From Nodosilinea sp. P-1105 (GTDB taxonomy: Bacteria > Cyanobacteriota > Cyanobacteriia > Phormidesmidales > Phormidesmidaceae), in the NCBI RefSeq assembly GCF_012911975.1, contig NZ_SMDQ01000028.1, positions 1 through 64,000 on the forward strand: a stretch of 64,000 nt of DNA, given 5' to 3'. Below, piece after piece: positions 15,793 to 25,171 of the stretch. Numbering within the stretch: the first letter of the stretch is position 1; every line of letters starts with the position of its first letter. The notes under the pieces are model-generated. The model ran no database searches. It had not been told where the DNA came from and saw nothing but the letters and a program-made list of their open reading frames with translations. The position numbers were made by a program, and so were the translations under genes.

Positions 15793-16716
15793 TCAGCCGA
15801 CATTCAGCGCCCCCTGGCGGCGGAGTTCGTCTTTTTGGTCCGCAGTCAAGCCTGTGGATCCAGTAAACAAAGCACCCTTGACCTGGGCTCCAGTGAAATC
15901 GGCCCCGTTCAACTGGGCATTTTCTAGGCTGGCCTGACTGAGATTAGCCCCGACACAGTTGGCTCCGGCTAAATTAGCCAGCTCTAAATTAGCCAGGGTC
16001 AGGTTAGCCCCTCGCAAATCGGCATCCACAAGCACGGCATTCCAAAAGTCGCTATAGCTAAGCTGGGTCTTTTGCAGTAAGGCACCAGTCAAATCCGCCT
16101 GCTGAAAAATAGCACTAAGACCGTTCGCCCCTGACAAATTAGCCCCAGTCAAAATGGCGTCATTGAAATCAGCCCTTTCCAAATCAGCCTGATATAGGGC
16201 GACCCCCACCAGAGTGGCCTGACACCAGCGGGATTGGGCCAGCCGCGCCTCCCGAAAACTGGCCTGACTAAAGTTCGCTTGGGTGGCGATCGCGCCCACC
16301 AAGCTCGCCCCCTGTAATTCTGCCTGGGGCGCCTCAACATATTGCAAATCGGCACGATCGAAGTTGGCTTTAGGGGCTTTCACCGCTGTCATCGTCGCGC
16401 CATAAAACTTAGCCCCAGCGCCCCGAGCCTGGCTCAAGTTGCTGTGATCCAACGTTGCCCGGGTCAGTACCGCCCCTGCCAATTCCCCCTGTTCTAGATT
16501 GACCTCGGTCAAATCCGCCAGAATCAGGGTGGCCCCAGCAAAGTTTGTCCCATGGCACGATGCCTGGGCTAGCCGGGCCTGACGCAAATAGGCGTCTGAA
16601 AAATCTCCGCCATCCAGGATCGCACCGGTTAAGTCGATTTGGCTGAGCTCAGCTTTTTGCAGGGTTTGCCCTGTGCTCAGCCGTGTCAGCACCGCTTGAG
16701 AAGAAAGTTGCGTCAT
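15793..16716 (-). CDS. Pentapeptide-repeat protein
   Basis: A 307-residue protein built almost wholly of A(D/N)LXX repeats, for example LTGAILDGGDFSDAYLRQA and ANLTLANLELANLAGANCVG. About 50 consecutive pentapeptides form a right-handed quadrilateral beta-helix. A short tail (FTGSTGLTADQKDELRRQGA) is typical of cyanobacterial members. No signal or other domain is seen, so the role is unknown. It converges on the chaN-like gene with 7 bases between them. Confidence 0.92.
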   Translation of the reverse strand: MTQLSSQAVLTRLSTGQTLQKAELSQIDLTGAILDGGDFSDAYLRQARLAQASCHGTNFAGATLILADLTEVNLEQGELAGAVLTRATLDHSNLSQARGAGAKFYGATMTAVKAPKANFDRADLQYVEAPQAELQGASLVGAIATQANFSQASFREARLAQSRWCQATLVGVALYQADLERADFNDAILTGANLSGANGLSAIFQQADLTGALLQKTQLSYSDFWNAVLVDADLRGANLTLANLELANLAGANCVGANLSQASLENAQLNGADFTGAQVKGALFTGSTGLTADQKDELRRQGALNVG

Positions 16717-16820
16717 GGATAGTCCTGATGGATAGTCCTAATGTTCTACCGATTAAGCCCTGGGCGTTATGCAGAGAATACATGACTGCTATGCACAAGA
16801 GGCGTTATTTAGGGTAAACG

Positions 16821-16862
16821 GTAACTAAAAATACAAAATGTCAGGTGACATTTGAATAACTT
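16821..16862 (+). promoter_or_regulatory. ntcA site: Consensus NtcA-activated promoter upstream of nrtA
   Basis: GTA-N8-TAC (GTAACTAAAAATAC, 16821-16834) is followed after 22 bases by TAACTT (16857-16862), fitting the NtcA class II layout. It points toward nrtA, as expected for nitrate transport. The start would be near 16869, leaving a leader of about 600 bases. The 752-base gap 16717-17468 also holds a dyad AGTATTCATACT (17191-17202) and a MITE, but no convincing ORF. A small RNA or a second promoter in the leader is possible. Confidence 0.75.
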
Positions 16863-17279
16863 AATAATCAAATGTTGCAGAAACAGCCTGAGAAATAATC
16901 ACTATGTTCTGCAGTATTATCCGAAATTACGACCCAGTATTTAGTATCTGAGATGACTTAATGAGTGTTCAAATGTTGATCATCACTTTTAATGGCTTCA
17001 AAGGTTTGACAATCTTGAAATAACTCAAATAGATGCTTTACACGGCTGGACTAATTTATCAACCCCAAAGGGTAAGTCATGCTTGGCTGTGCTAAGTTCT
17101 TAACCCAAATCTAGATGTTGAACTTGACTTAGAGTTCCAGTTAATCTTTCATTCAGACGGCTGGTTGGGTTCGTCTATTTAGCCGAGTTCAGTATTCATA
17201 CTGCGGATGCTGTTTTAGATAGAACACACTTAGGAGTACTTTCGAAGATCTTAGGAGTTTGCCCCTTGGGTTAGGTTTA

Positions 17280-17409
17280 GAGGGTGTTTGAAAAGGGTTG
17301 TCCCAGGTATGGCTTGCCGCTAAGAGTCAGCAAAAACGCTGAATCTTGAGGCCATTAGTCTACGACCCAGGTGTAATCTGAGACACTCTTTGGCTTCTCA
17401 AACACCCTC
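17280..17409. mobile_element. MITE with 16-bp terminal inverted repeats
   Basis: A 130-bp element. The left end GAGGGTGTTTGAAAAG and the right end CTTCTCAAACACCCTC are inverted with 15 of 16 matches. It is flanked on both sides by TTA (17277-17279 and 17410-17412), a 3-bp target duplication of the kind made by some IS5-family elements. There is no ORF inside. It lies 60 bases before the nrtA ATG, inside the predicted nrt leader. Confidence 0.85.
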
Positions 17410-17468
17410 TTAGCCTGATGTTCTCTGTTCGCTGATGAATCGCAAATAATCTTGGAGAGATTGCAAAC

Positions 17469-18773
17469 ATGACTCGATTGAATCGCCGTAGGTTTTTAAT
17501 GACAACTGGTACGGCTGCTGCTGGCACGTTGTTGCTTCATGCTTGCGGTCAAAATGATCCTGGGTCAACCTCTCAGGTTGACGTAGAGATTGATCCTGCC
17601 GACGCCCCAGAAACCCCCACCGCCAAGCTCGGATTTATTGCCCTGACGGACTCAGCCCCTCTGATCATCGCCTACGAGAAGGGCTTCTATGCTAAGTACG
17701 GCATGACCGATGTCTCTGTAGAGAAGCAGGCATCCTGGGGCACCACTCGGGACAACCTGGTGCTGGGATCTGGGGGTGGCGGCATTGATGGGGCGCACAT
17801 CTTAACCCCCATGCCCTACTTGATTTCTGAGGGCATCGTCACCGATGGTCGCAAGGTACCGATGTATATCTTGGCTCGTTTGAACGTCAACGGCCAGGGG
17901 ATTTGCTTATCCAATGATTATGCCGATCTAAACGTCGGTGTGGATAGCACACCTCTTAGTGACGCATTTGCTCAGCGTAAAGCGGCTGGGGCTGATCTGC
18001 GGGCCGCCATGACTTTTCCCGGTGGCACCCACGATCTCTGGATTCGCTACTGGTTGGCAGCGGGCGGCATTGACCCCGATCAAGATGTGTCGACCATCGT
18101 TGTTCCGCCGCCCCAGATGGTGGCTAATGTGCGTGTCGGCAATATGGATGCCTTCTGTGTGGGTGAACCCTGGCCTCTACAAACAGTGAACCAAGATGTT
18201 GGCTACAATGCCTTGACCACCGGAGAAATTTGGCGAGATCACCCAGAGAAGGCCCTAGGTATGCGGGCTGATTGGGTTGATCAGAATCCTAAGGCGGCTA
18301 AGGCGCTGTTGATGGGTACTTTAGAGGGGCAAATGTGGTGTAGCCAGCCTGAAAATAAAGAGGAAATGTGCCAGATTCTCTCTCGGCGAGCCTGGTTTAA
18401 TGTGCCTTTTGAAGACATCATTGACCGCTCGGTGGGCAAGTTTGACTTTGGCAATGGCAGAGTAGAGGAACTGCCAGATTTGATGCAGAAATACTGGGAT
18501 GATTACGCTTCCTATCCTTTCAAGAGTCACGACCTGTGGTTCTTAACCGAAAATATTCGCTGGGGTTACCTACCGGCTGATACCGATATCAACGCCATGG
18601 TGGAAGCTGTCAATCGGGAAGATCTGTGGCGTGAAGCCGCCGAGGCAATCGGTCAAGCTGACATGATTCCTGAAAGCACCTCCCGAGGTGTAGAGACCTT
18701 CTTCGACGGGACTATCTTCGACCCCGAAGATCCCCAAGGCTATCTAGACAGCCTTGACATTAAGCGGATTTAA
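17469..18773 (+). CDS. nrtA: Nitrate/nitrite-binding lipoprotein NrtA
   Basis: A 434-residue substrate-binding protein of the Nrt/Cmp ABC family. The Tat-like lipoprotein signal is RRRFLMTTGTAAAGTLLLHACG. The mature domain reads KLGFIALTDSAPLIIAYEKG, then DNLVLGSGGGGIDGAHILTP and LARLNVNGQGI. CmpA (bicarbonate) has an acidic Ca2+ ligand where NrtA has Lys269; here DHPEKALGMRADW puts Lys at 261, favouring nitrate. It is the first of four collinear genes. The NtcA box upstream supports nitrogen control. The assignment to nitrate rather than bicarbonate or cyanate is likely but rests on one key residue and context. Confidence 0.9.
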   Translation: MTRLNRRRFLMTTGTAAAGTLLLHACGQNDPGSTSQVDVEIDPADAPETPTAKLGFIALTDSAPLIIAYEKGFYAKYGMTDVSVEKQASWGTTRDNLVLGSGGGGIDGAHILTPMPYLISEGIVTDGRKVPMYILARLNVNGQGICLSNDYADLNVGVDSTPLSDAFAQRKAAGADLRAAMTFPGGTHDLWIRYWLAAGGIDPDQDVSTIVVPPPQMVANVRVGNMDAFCVGEPWPLQTVNQDVGYNALTTGEIWRDHPEKALGMRADWVDQNPKAAKALLMGTLEGQMWCSQPENKEEMCQILSRRAWFNVPFEDIIDRSVGKFDFGNGRVEELPDLMQKYWDDYASYPFKSHDLWFLTENIRWGYLPADTDINAMVEAVNREDLWREAAEAIGQADMIPESTSRGVETFFDGTIFDPEDPQGYLDSLDIKRI

Positions 18774-18852
18774 GCGTTTTCTCTGCCTCCGTGGCTAAAG
18801 CCGTGGAGGTAAACCCTCTTTCCTGCCGTAATCTCTGGAGATCAAACCATCC

Positions 18853-19698
18853 ATGACTGCACCCCTTGATGTTCGGCCCACGCGATCGCGCTTTACCCCC
18901 CAGCGGTTACTTGGTCATGTTCTGCACCAAATTAAAGAGTTGATCCCAGCTGCGATCGCATTCCTGATTTTCCTGGTGATCTGGCAAATTTTTACGATGA
19001 GCCCCGATGCCAATTTGCCTAGCCCAGTGCGCACCGTGACTGAAACCTGGGAACTGATTATCAACCCATTTTTTGACTACGGTGGTAATGATAAAGGCTT
19101 GTTCTGGCAGGTGTTCACCAGTTTGCAACGGGTAGCTTTGGGCTTTTCCTTAGCCGCGATCGTTGGTATTGGCTTAGGCATCTTGATCGGCACCAGCAGC
19201 CTGATGTACAAGGCCCTGGACCCGCTATTTCAAATTTTGCGTACCATCCCCCCCCTGGCCTGGTTACCCATTTCTTTGGCCGCGTTTCAACAGGCTAACC
19301 CAGCGGCTATTTTCGTAATTTTTATTACGGCAATCTGGCCGATCATCATCAATACTACAGAGGGAGTGCTGCAAATTCCCCAGGACTATAACAACGTAGC
19401 CCGAGTATTGCGGCTCTCAAGGCGCGAGTACTTCTTCAAGATTCTGTTTCCATCCACTGTCCCCTATATTTTTACGGGTTTACGGATTGGCATTGGTCTG
19501 TCTTGGCTGGCGATCGTGGCTGCAGAAATGTTGATTGGCGGTGTCGGTATTGGGTTCTTTATCTGGGATGCCTGGAATAGCTCTCGCATGAGCGACATTA
19601 TTATCGCCATTGTCTACGTGGGTATTGTGGGGCTGTTGCTAGATCGACTGATTGTGTTTATTGGAGGCTTGGTCTTGCCGGAAGAGCAGAAGCAGTAA
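18853..19698 (+). CDS. nrtB: Nitrate ABC transporter permease NrtB
   Basis: A 281-residue membrane permease with about six helices and the cytoplasmic EAA-loop region ARVLRLSRREYFFKILFPSTVPYIFTGLRIG, which docks on the ATPases. The IRTIPPLAWLPISLAAF-like segment is typical of the NrtB/SsuC family. It is 79 bp after nrtA. SD TGGAG lies before the ATG. It forms the channel with NrtC and NrtD on the cytoplasmic membrane. Confidence 0.92.
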   Translation: MTAPLDVRPTRSRFTPQRLLGHVLHQIKELIPAAIAFLIFLVIWQIFTMSPDANLPSPVRTVTETWELIINPFFDYGGNDKGLFWQVFTSLQRVALGFSLAAIVGIGLGILIGTSSLMYKALDPLFQILRTIPPLAWLPISLAAFQQANPAAIFVIFITAIWPIIINTTEGVLQIPQDYNNVARVLRLSRREYFFKILFPSTVPYIFTGLRIGIGLSWLAIVAAEMLIGGVGIGFFIWDAWNSSRMSDIIIAIVYVGIVGLLLDRLIVFIGGLVLPEEQKQ

Positions 19699-19779
19699 TC
19701 AACGCTTCGTTCAGTGGGCAGTGCCCGCCATTTCATTCCCGGTTTCCCAAAATTAATCTGTGATTCTGCCAAAAGTTTG

Positions 19780-19801
19780 TGGTGGGCGATGCCCACCCTA
19801 C
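19780..19801. repeat. REP-like palindrome TGGTGGGCRATGCCCACCCTAC
   Basis: GTGGGC-GAT-GCCCAC plus a CCTAC tail, lying between nrtB and nrtC. A second copy is at 24774-24795, and a weaker related one (GTGGGCAGTGCCCGCC) stands at about 19714. The family is dispersed and may be a mobile palindromic unit or an mRNA hairpin. Confidence 0.75.
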
Positions 19802-19891
19802 CCTCTCATCGTCAACATGCATTCATTCAACATTCCCTAAAAGGGACCTCCGAAATCCTGCTGTTCGTCTGCACTCTATTCCTGTCGCACC

Positions 19892-21892
19892 ATGGCTGTT
19901 TTTGTTGAAGTTGACCACGTCGATCGCGTCTTTAAACTGCCCGAAGGGGGTCAGTATATTGCCCTGAAGAACATTGATCTGCAAGTTCATAAGGGGGAGT
20001 TTGTTTCCCTAGTGGGCCACTCGGGCTGTGGCAAGTCTACCCTGTTGAACATTCTCTCGGGGCTCGATAAACCCACCGTTGGGGGCATTGTGCTAGAAGG
20101 GCGGCAAGTGACCGAGCCCGGTCCCGATCGCATGGTGGTGTTTCAAAATTACTCCCTGCTGCCCTGGCTGACGGTGCGAGAAAATATTGCCCTGGCGGTG
20201 AACCAGGTGATGCAAAAGCATCCCAAACCGGTGCGCAACCGGATGATCGATCACCATATTGAGCTGGTTGGCCTACAAAAAGCGGCCCACAAGCGGCCTG
20301 GGGAAATCTCTGGGGGTATGAAGCAGCGGGTAGCCATTGCCCGAGCTTTGGCGATTCGGCCGAAGCTGCTGCTGCTGGATGAGCCTTTTGGTGCCCTCGA
20401 CGCCCTTACCCGGGGCGGGCTACAAGAGCAGCTCATGAAAATCTGCCAGGAAAATGAGGTCACCTGCATCATGGTCACCCACGATGTGGATGAGGCCCTG
20501 CTGCTGTCTGACCGGGTAGTGCTGATGACCAACGGCCCCGAAGCCCATGTGGGCCAGATTGTGGATGTGCCCTTTCCGCGACCCCGGGAGCGGATGGAGG
20601 TGGTGAAGCACCCCAACTACTACAGCCTGCGCAACGAGATTGTCTACTTCTTAAACCAGCAGAAGCGGGCTAAGCAGCACAAGGCCAAACCCGTGGTGGC
20701 GATGGCGGCCAACGGCCTGGAAAAGGTGAATCTAGAACTGGGCTTTATTCCGCTGGTCGACTGTGCCCCGCTGGTGGTGGCCAAAGAAATGGGCTTTTTT
20801 GAGGCCCACGGTCTGGCTAATGTCACCCTGAATCGAGAACCCAGCTGGAATGCGATCGCCGATGGGGTCACCACCGGTCGCCTGGATGCCGCCATGATGG
20901 TGGCAGGCATGCCCCTGGGCATTACCCTGGGCTACGGCAACCAGCGCCCCCGACCCATGGTCAGCGCCCTTACCCTCAGCCGCAACGGCAACGCCATTAC
21001 CTTTAGCAAGCACCTCTACGACCAGGGGGTCCGCTCCCTGGCAGACTTCAAAGCTGCCCTGGATCGCCGTCCCGACCAAGTCCACACCCTGGCGGCGGTA
21101 CACCCCACCTCCATGCATAACCTGCTGCTGCGCTACTGGCTGGCCAGCGGTGGCATCGACCCCGATCGCGATGTCAGTGTGACGGTAATTCCCCCAGCCC
21201 AGATGGCCTCAAACTTGAAGGCGGGCACCATCGACGGCTACTGTGTTGGCGAGCCCTGGAATGTGCGGGCGGTGCAGGAAGGCATAGGGGTGGTGATGGC
21301 CATCGACAATGACATTTGGCCTGGCCACCTTGAAAAAGTGCTAGGGGTGACCGAAACCTGGGCCAACCAGTACCCCAAAACCCATGTGGCTCTGGTTAAA
21401 GCCCTGCTCGAAGCCTGCGAATACTGTGACGATCGCCGCAATCGGGAAGAGATTGCTGAGTTGCTGGCTCGACCCGAGTATGTGGGCGCGTCAGAACCCT
21501 ACATTCGCCAGGGTTTCCTAGATCCCTATGACCGGGGCGACGGCAGCGAGCCCAGCCAGGTGCTGAACTACATTCAGTTCTTTACCGGCAAGGCCAACTA
21601 CCCCGATGTGTCGGAGGCCGTCTGGCTAATGACTCAGATGGCCCGCTGGGGCATTACCCCCTTCCCCCGAAACTGGCTGGAAGTGGCGGAGCGGGTGAAG
21701 CGGGCCGATATCTTTGGCCAGGCTGCTCGAGAACTGGGGCTGCTGGATATTGGCCGCGATCGCCGTCCCACCCAGCTCTTTGATGGCATCCAGTTTGATC
21801 CTGACGAACCGCTGAAATATCTAGAGAAGTTTGCCATCAAGCGCGACCTGCGGATTGAAGAAGTGCCGATGGAGTCTGTTTCAGTTTCTTAA
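19892..21892 (+). CDS. nrtC: Nitrate transporter ATPase/regulatory fusion NrtC
   Basis: A 666-residue fusion. Residues 1-260 are an ABC ATPase with Walker [10 protein letters not shown], signature ISGGMKQR, Walker [10 protein letters not shown] and switch His in VTHDVDEA. Residues 280-660 are an NrtA-like binding domain ([38 protein letters not shown]). It also keeps Lys in GHLEKVLGV, as NrtA does. In NrtC this cytoplasmic domain mediates inhibition by ammonium. CmpC has the same build, so the name follows from NrtA. The start is 193 bp after nrtB. Confidence 0.92.
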   Translation: MAVFVEVDHVDRVFKLPEGGQYIALKNIDLQVHKGEFVSLVGHSGCGKSTLLNILSGLDKPTVGGIVLEGRQVTEPGPDRMVVFQNYSLLPWLTVRENIALAVNQVMQKHPKPVRNRMIDHHIELVGLQKAAHKRPGEISGGMKQRVAIARALAIRPKLLLLDEPFGALDALTRGGLQEQLMKICQENEVTCIMVTHDVDEALLLSDRVVLMTNGPEAHVGQIVDVPFPRPRERMEVVKHPNYYSLRNEIVYFLNQQKRAKQHKAKPVVAMAANGLEKVNLELGFIPLVDCAPLVVAKEMGFFEAHGLANVTLNREPSWNAIADGVTTGRLDAAMMVAGMPLGITLGYGNQRPRPMVSALTLSRNGNAITFSKHLYDQGVRSLADFKAALDRRPDQVHTLAAVHPTSMHNLLLRYWLASGGIDPDRDVSVTVIPPAQMASNLKAGTIDGYCVGEPWNVRAVQEGIGVVMAIDNDIWPGHLEKVLGVTETWANQYPKTHVALVKALLEACEYCDDRRNREEIAELLARPEYVGASEPYIRQGFLDPYDRGDGSEPSQVLNYIQFFTGKANYPDVSEAVWLMTQMARWGITPFPRNWLEVAERVKRADIFGQAARELGLLDIGRDRRPTQLFDGIQFDPDEPLKYLEKFAIKRDLRIEEVPMESVSVS

Positions 21893-22030
21893 CTCGTGCC
21901 CTGAGTATCCTGACCTCGTGCCCTGAGTATCCTTAACTCGTGCCCTGAGTATCCTGACCTCGTGCCCTGAGTATCCTGACCTCGTGCCCTGAGTATCCTG
22001 ACCTCGTGCCCTGAGCGGAGTCGAAGGGCA
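21893..22030. repeat. 22-bp tandem repeats ending in a known-type palindrome
   Basis: Five units of CTCGTGCCCTGAGTATCCTGAC start directly after the nrtC stop; the second ends CCTTAA instead. A sixth, partial unit runs into TGCCCTGAGCGGAGTCGAAGGGCA, an inverted repeat (TGCCCT..AGGGCA) of a type common in cyanobacterial intergenic DNA. There are no spacers, so this is not CRISPR. Confidence 0.9.
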
Positions 22031-22116
22031 CCCATCCACCCATCCACCCATCCACCCATCCACCCATCCACCCATCCACCCATCCACCCATCCACCCATC
22101 CACCCATCCACCCACA
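22029..22116. repeat. 8-bp microsatellite (CACCCATC)n
   Basis: Ten perfect CACCCATC units from 22029 to 22108 and one decayed unit, ending 14 bases before the nrtD ATG. The C-rich tract leaves no normal SD for nrtD. Unit-number changes by slippage would alter the distance or structure just before nrtD. Confidence 0.9.
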
Positions 22117-22130
22117 CACCTACCCAGACT

Positions 22131-22970
22131 ATGCAAGTGCTTAACTCTCCTACCAACGCTCATTCCCAACTGCTCACCCAAGAACCCTTTCTGGTAATTG
22201 ATAACCTGTCCAAGGTTTACCCCACCCCCAAGGGCGACTTTGTGGTGCTCGATGGCATTGACCTAGTGGTTAACGAAGGAGAATTTGTCTGTGTCATTGG
22301 TCACTCGGGCTGTGGCAAGTCAACGTTGCTAGATATGGTGGCCGGGTTTCGCCAGCCTACCCAAGGCCAAGTACGTCTAGAAACTCAGCCCATCCAAGAG
22401 CCCGGCCCCGATCGCATGGTGGTGTTTCAAAACTATTCCCTGCTGCCCTGGCTGACGGCCTACGACAATATTTACCTGGGGGTGAAGTCCGTATTCCCTA
22501 ACAAGCCAGAAAAGGTGAAAAAGCGCATCGTCATGGAACACCTGGCCATGGTGGGTTTAGCTGATGTGGCCAACAAAAAGCCCGGTGCCCTGTCTGGGGG
22601 CATGAAACAGCGGGTCTGCATTGCCCGAGCCCTGGCCCTGCGTCCTAAGGTGCTGATTTTAGACGAACCCTTTGGTGCCCTCGACCCTATCACCCGGGAA
22701 GAACTGCAAGAAGAACTGCTCACCATCTGGCGAGATCACAAAATCACGGTGCTGATGATCACCCACGATATCGATGAAGCCCTGTTCCTCGCCGATCGGA
22801 TTGTGATGATGACCAATGGCCCCGCTGCCAAAGTTGGCGAGATTATGATGGTGCCCTTTGACCGGCCCCGCGATCGCAGCCGCCTGATGGAAGATCCGAA
22901 GTTCTACGAACTGCGCAACGAAGCCCTCGACTTCCTCTACAACCGCTATGCCCATGACGACACCGAGTAA
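22131..22970 (+). CDS. nrtD: Nitrate transporter ATPase NrtD
   Basis: A 279-residue ABC ATPase. Walker A is GHSGCGKST, signature LSGGMKQR, Walker B LILDEPFG and the switch His lies in ITHDIDEA. It pairs with the ATPase half of NrtC. It is separated from nrtC by 238 bp of tandem repeats, unusual inside an operon. No clear SD is seen before ATG 22131; a start a little further in is possible, as the first 20 residues are not conserved. Confidence 0.9.
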   Translation: MQVLNSPTNAHSQLLTQEPFLVIDNLSKVYPTPKGDFVVLDGIDLVVNEGEFVCVIGHSGCGKSTLLDMVAGFRQPTQGQVRLETQPIQEPGPDRMVVFQNYSLLPWLTAYDNIYLGVKSVFPNKPEKVKKRIVMEHLAMVGLADVANKKPGALSGGMKQRVCIARALALRPKVLILDEPFGALDPITREELQEELLTIWRDHKITVLMITHDIDEALFLADRIVMMTNGPAAKVGEIMMVPFDRPRDRSRLMEDPKFYELRNEALDFLYNRYAHDDTE

Positions 22971-23288
22971 TGGGCCTCATCAGCCGTTTGGAGACAAGGC
23001 ACCTCCAAAAAAAATGAGGTAGCTGACAGATTTTGGGCCGCTACCAAAACTTGTAGCCGATAGGTTGTGGCCGCAGGCATTACCAGTTGGGTGAGTTGAA
23101 CCAGGCAAGGCTGATTTTCGTTAAACCATAGATTGACCCGGCGATTACCCAAGTACAAGGTATGGTGGCTCAACAGATTGTAGAGGCTTACAAAGCAGTT
23201 TGCTTTCGACGGCGTCAAGCCTTAGTCGACCGCTTTAATGCTTTATTGGACTGATTTTGAGGCAAGTCATGTAGTAGATCCTCGCCAC
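22971..23288. other. Intergenic stretch, possible decayed coding remnant
   Basis: 318 bases between nrtD and the DUF1003 gene. A short open stretch on the plus strand (IDPAITQ..VEAYKAVCFRRRQALVDRF, ending TGA about 23252) looks protein-like but is only about 40 residues and not assignable. A 90-residue minus ORF overlaps it and has no support. I see no RNA gene. Confidence 0.3.
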
Positions 23289-23912
23289 TCAATCTCCCAG
23301 CTTTGCATCAGTGGAATTGATTAACGGCTCTTCCGCAGCAATTTCTTGTTTCAAGGTCTCTTTTAGGGCTTCTAGCACCGTCAGGGGGTCAGCCGCCTGC
23401 TGCATCACCTCGGCTTCTGGGTCGTGGCGCTGTGCCATGTTGGGAATGTCCTCTCGCAGTTCCTCCAGCAGGGCAATGATTTTGGCGATTTTTTTCTCAG
23501 ACAGCAGGTTCAACTGCAACATCAGCTGGGTGCGCTGCTCGGCAAAGCTTTCCTGGCGGGTTTGGCGAATCAGTACCCCGGTTGAAATCAACAGGGCCGC
23601 CGCATCAAGCCCCTGCTCTTCCCAGCTAAATACCGGCAGGGTAAAGGGTAGCACCCCCAAAGAGTTGATGAAGTGGCCCCCCAGCCAGAGCCCTAGACTA
23701 ACAACCAGCCCATAGAGAAAGGCCGGACGGCTAAAAAACGCCGCCACAGAAGCCAACAACCGTTCTTGTAGCGGAGTGTCTTGGGCTTCCTGGCGGTGAA
23801 TTTCAATAATCGCCTCAATGTTTTCAGCCACAGGATCCGGTAAAGGAGCGGTGATAATCCGGCGCCGCCCACGCCAGCCAAACCGGCTAGTTACTCTGGT
23901 CGAGTCGGTCAT
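23289..23912 (-). CDS. DUF1003 membrane protein
   Basis: A 207-residue protein with the DUF1003 pattern. Two helices (AFLYGLVVSLGLWLGGHF and a second around GLDAAALLISTGVLI) are followed by RQTRQESFAEQRTQLMLQLNLLSEKKIAKIIALLEELR, a conserved cytoplasmic helix. A soluble N-terminus and C-terminus flank them. The function of the family is not established. It lies 16 bases downstream of dps on the same strand, so the two are probably cotranscribed. Confidence 0.85.
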   Translation of the reverse strand: MTDSTRVTSRFGWRGRRRIITAPLPDPVAENIEAIIEIHRQEAQDTPLQERLLASVAAFFSRPAFLYGLVVSLGLWLGGHFINSLGVLPFTLPVFSWEEQGLDAAALLISTGVLIRQTRQESFAEQRTQLMLQLNLLSEKKIAKIIALLEELREDIPNMAQRHDPEAEVMQQAADPLTVLEALKETLKQEIAAEEPLINSTDAKLGD

Positions 23913-23928
23913 GGAAAGCTATCCCACC

Positions 23929-24432
23929 CTACTTAGCGAGTAAACTACGCAGCATCCAGGCCGTTTTCTCATGCACCTGCATACGCTGGGTTAGCAGATC
24001 AGCGGTGGGCTCGTCATGGGCCTTGTCTACCGCTGGAAATACCGATCGCGCTGTGCGCACCACTGCCTCTTGCCCTTCCACCAATTGGCGAATCATGTCC
24101 TCAGCAACTGGCACGCCATCATCTTCTTGGATAGACGATAGTTTGCCAAAGGCTTTATAGGTGCCCGGTGCCGGAAAGCCTAGGGCCCGAATGCGCTCGG
24201 CAATTTGATCGACCGCCAGGGCCAACTCGTTGTATTGCTCTTCAAACATTAGGTGCAGGGTTTGGAACATGGGGCCGGTCACATTCCAATGGAAGTTGTG
24301 GGTTTTGAGGTACAGAGTGTAGGTGTCAGCCAACAACTTTGATAGTCCATCGGCGATCGCCTGCCGATCTTTTTCGTCGATGCCAATGTCGATGGGCATG
24401 ACAGCGGTTTCAGCGGCAGTTTTCTTGGCCAT
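23929..24432 (-). CDS. dps: Dps-family ferritin-like protein
   Basis: A 167-residue Dps protein. The inter-subunit ferroxidase ligands are visible in [29 protein letters not shown] (His, then His/Asp/Glu positions). The C-terminal helix [15 protein letters not shown] also fits. Dps oxidises Fe(II) with H2O2 in dodecamers and protects DNA. It is the first gene of a two-gene leftward unit with DUF1003, divergent from isiA 766 bases away. Iron and oxidative stress form a common theme with isiA. Confidence 0.92.
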   Translation of the reverse strand: MAKKTAAETAVMPIDIGIDEKDRQAIADGLSKLLADTYTLYLKTHNFHWNVTGPMFQTLHLMFEEQYNELALAVDQIAERIRALGFPAPGTYKAFGKLSSIQEDDGVPVAEDMIRQLVEGQEAVVRTARSVFPAVDKAHDEPTADLLTQRMQVHEKTAWMLRSLLAK

Positions 24433-24744
24433 GGTTTATATCCTCGTCACAATAAATGAATGACAACAGGCACCGGAATTAATCGCTAGTACAGCTTGAT
24501 CAATGCTGCCTGCTGCCCTTAGAGAAGTGGTGACCCTGCCTGCATTTGGCCTGGCATTTAGGCCAGGGGCAAGCCAAGCCTTCTTCACACAATCATAGAT
24601 TCAGCCAAGCTAACAAAAACCTAAGTCTCACCGCAATCTGCCCCAGGGCAGACAAACCCATAGCCGTCGACCGTGCTGATTCATCCCAGGCCTGCCCCCC
24701 TGGTTAGGGGCTGCTGACTGAGGGCCGCAGCGTTCACTGCCCTT

Positions 24745-24847
24745 AGGCGACTTCTGGAAAACTTTCTCTCTAATGGTGGGCAATGCCCACCCTACGGTGG
24801 TTGCAGTCGCCGGATAGGGCAGGGATCTTCGTTTCCAGAAATCTCCT
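24745..24847. mobile_element. MITE-like element carrying the REP palindrome
   Basis: AGGCGACTTCTGGAAA (24745-24760) and TTTCCAGAAATCTCCT (24832-24847) are inverted with 14 of 16 matches. Between them lies the TGGTGGGCAATGCCCACCCTAC palindrome. CTTAG occurs at both outer edges and may be a target duplication, though it overlaps the repeat ends. It sits in the dps-isiA gap (24433-25198), where I see no ORF. Confidence 0.6.
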
Positions 24848-25095
24848 TAGCTAGCTCAGTAATGAGATTAAATTTTATCAAACAAGTATTCTTTGGCTGG
24901 CCATGAACCGCAGCCATAAACCGCAAGCTCTCGTTTGCAGAACCTGCCATGATCAGCTTGGCCAAGCCATAGAGTCACTCAACTCTGGAAAAACGTCAAG
25001 CTTTATATAAACCGCGCAAGCACCAAGCAGCAAGCGAATGAGCTGCCTGTGACTGAGCCAAACCAATTTTTCGCAACAAAAGTTAACCAATTACT

Positions 25096-25171
25096 ATTGA
25101 GAACTATTCCGATTTGTGGTGGAATCAACTTGTTGAGAATAAAGCTCAATAAGCTCTCAATCCGCATTGAG
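25096..25171 (+). promoter_or_regulatory. isiA leader with competing ATTGAG/CTCAAT hairpins
   Basis: The leader holds ATTGAG at 25096, TTGAG at 25133, CTCAAT at 25145 and 25156, and ATTGAG at 25166. CTCAAT-CCGC-ATTGAG (25156-25171) forms a tight hairpin just before the SD GGAGG. Each CTCAAT can instead pair with an upstream ATTGAG. This gives mutually exclusive folds close to the ribosome site. Whether it is regulatory is inferred. Confidence 0.45.

Noticed and set aside
21893-22014. CRISPR-like array
   Set aside because: The 22-bp units are directly abutting with no spacers, and there are no cas genes.
21881-22181. Three minus-strand ORFs rich in MGGWVDGW repeats
   Set aside because: They are translations of the CACCCATC and 22-bp tandem repeats in all frames. 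Period 8 in DNA gives an 8-residue peptide repeat in any open frame, so this is not coding evidence.
19892-22970. Alternative reading of nrtABCD as cmpABCD (bicarbonate)
   Set aside because: Lys in [14 protein letters not shown] replaces the acidic Ca2+ ligand expected in CmpA, and an NtcA rather than a CmpR-type context precedes nrtA.
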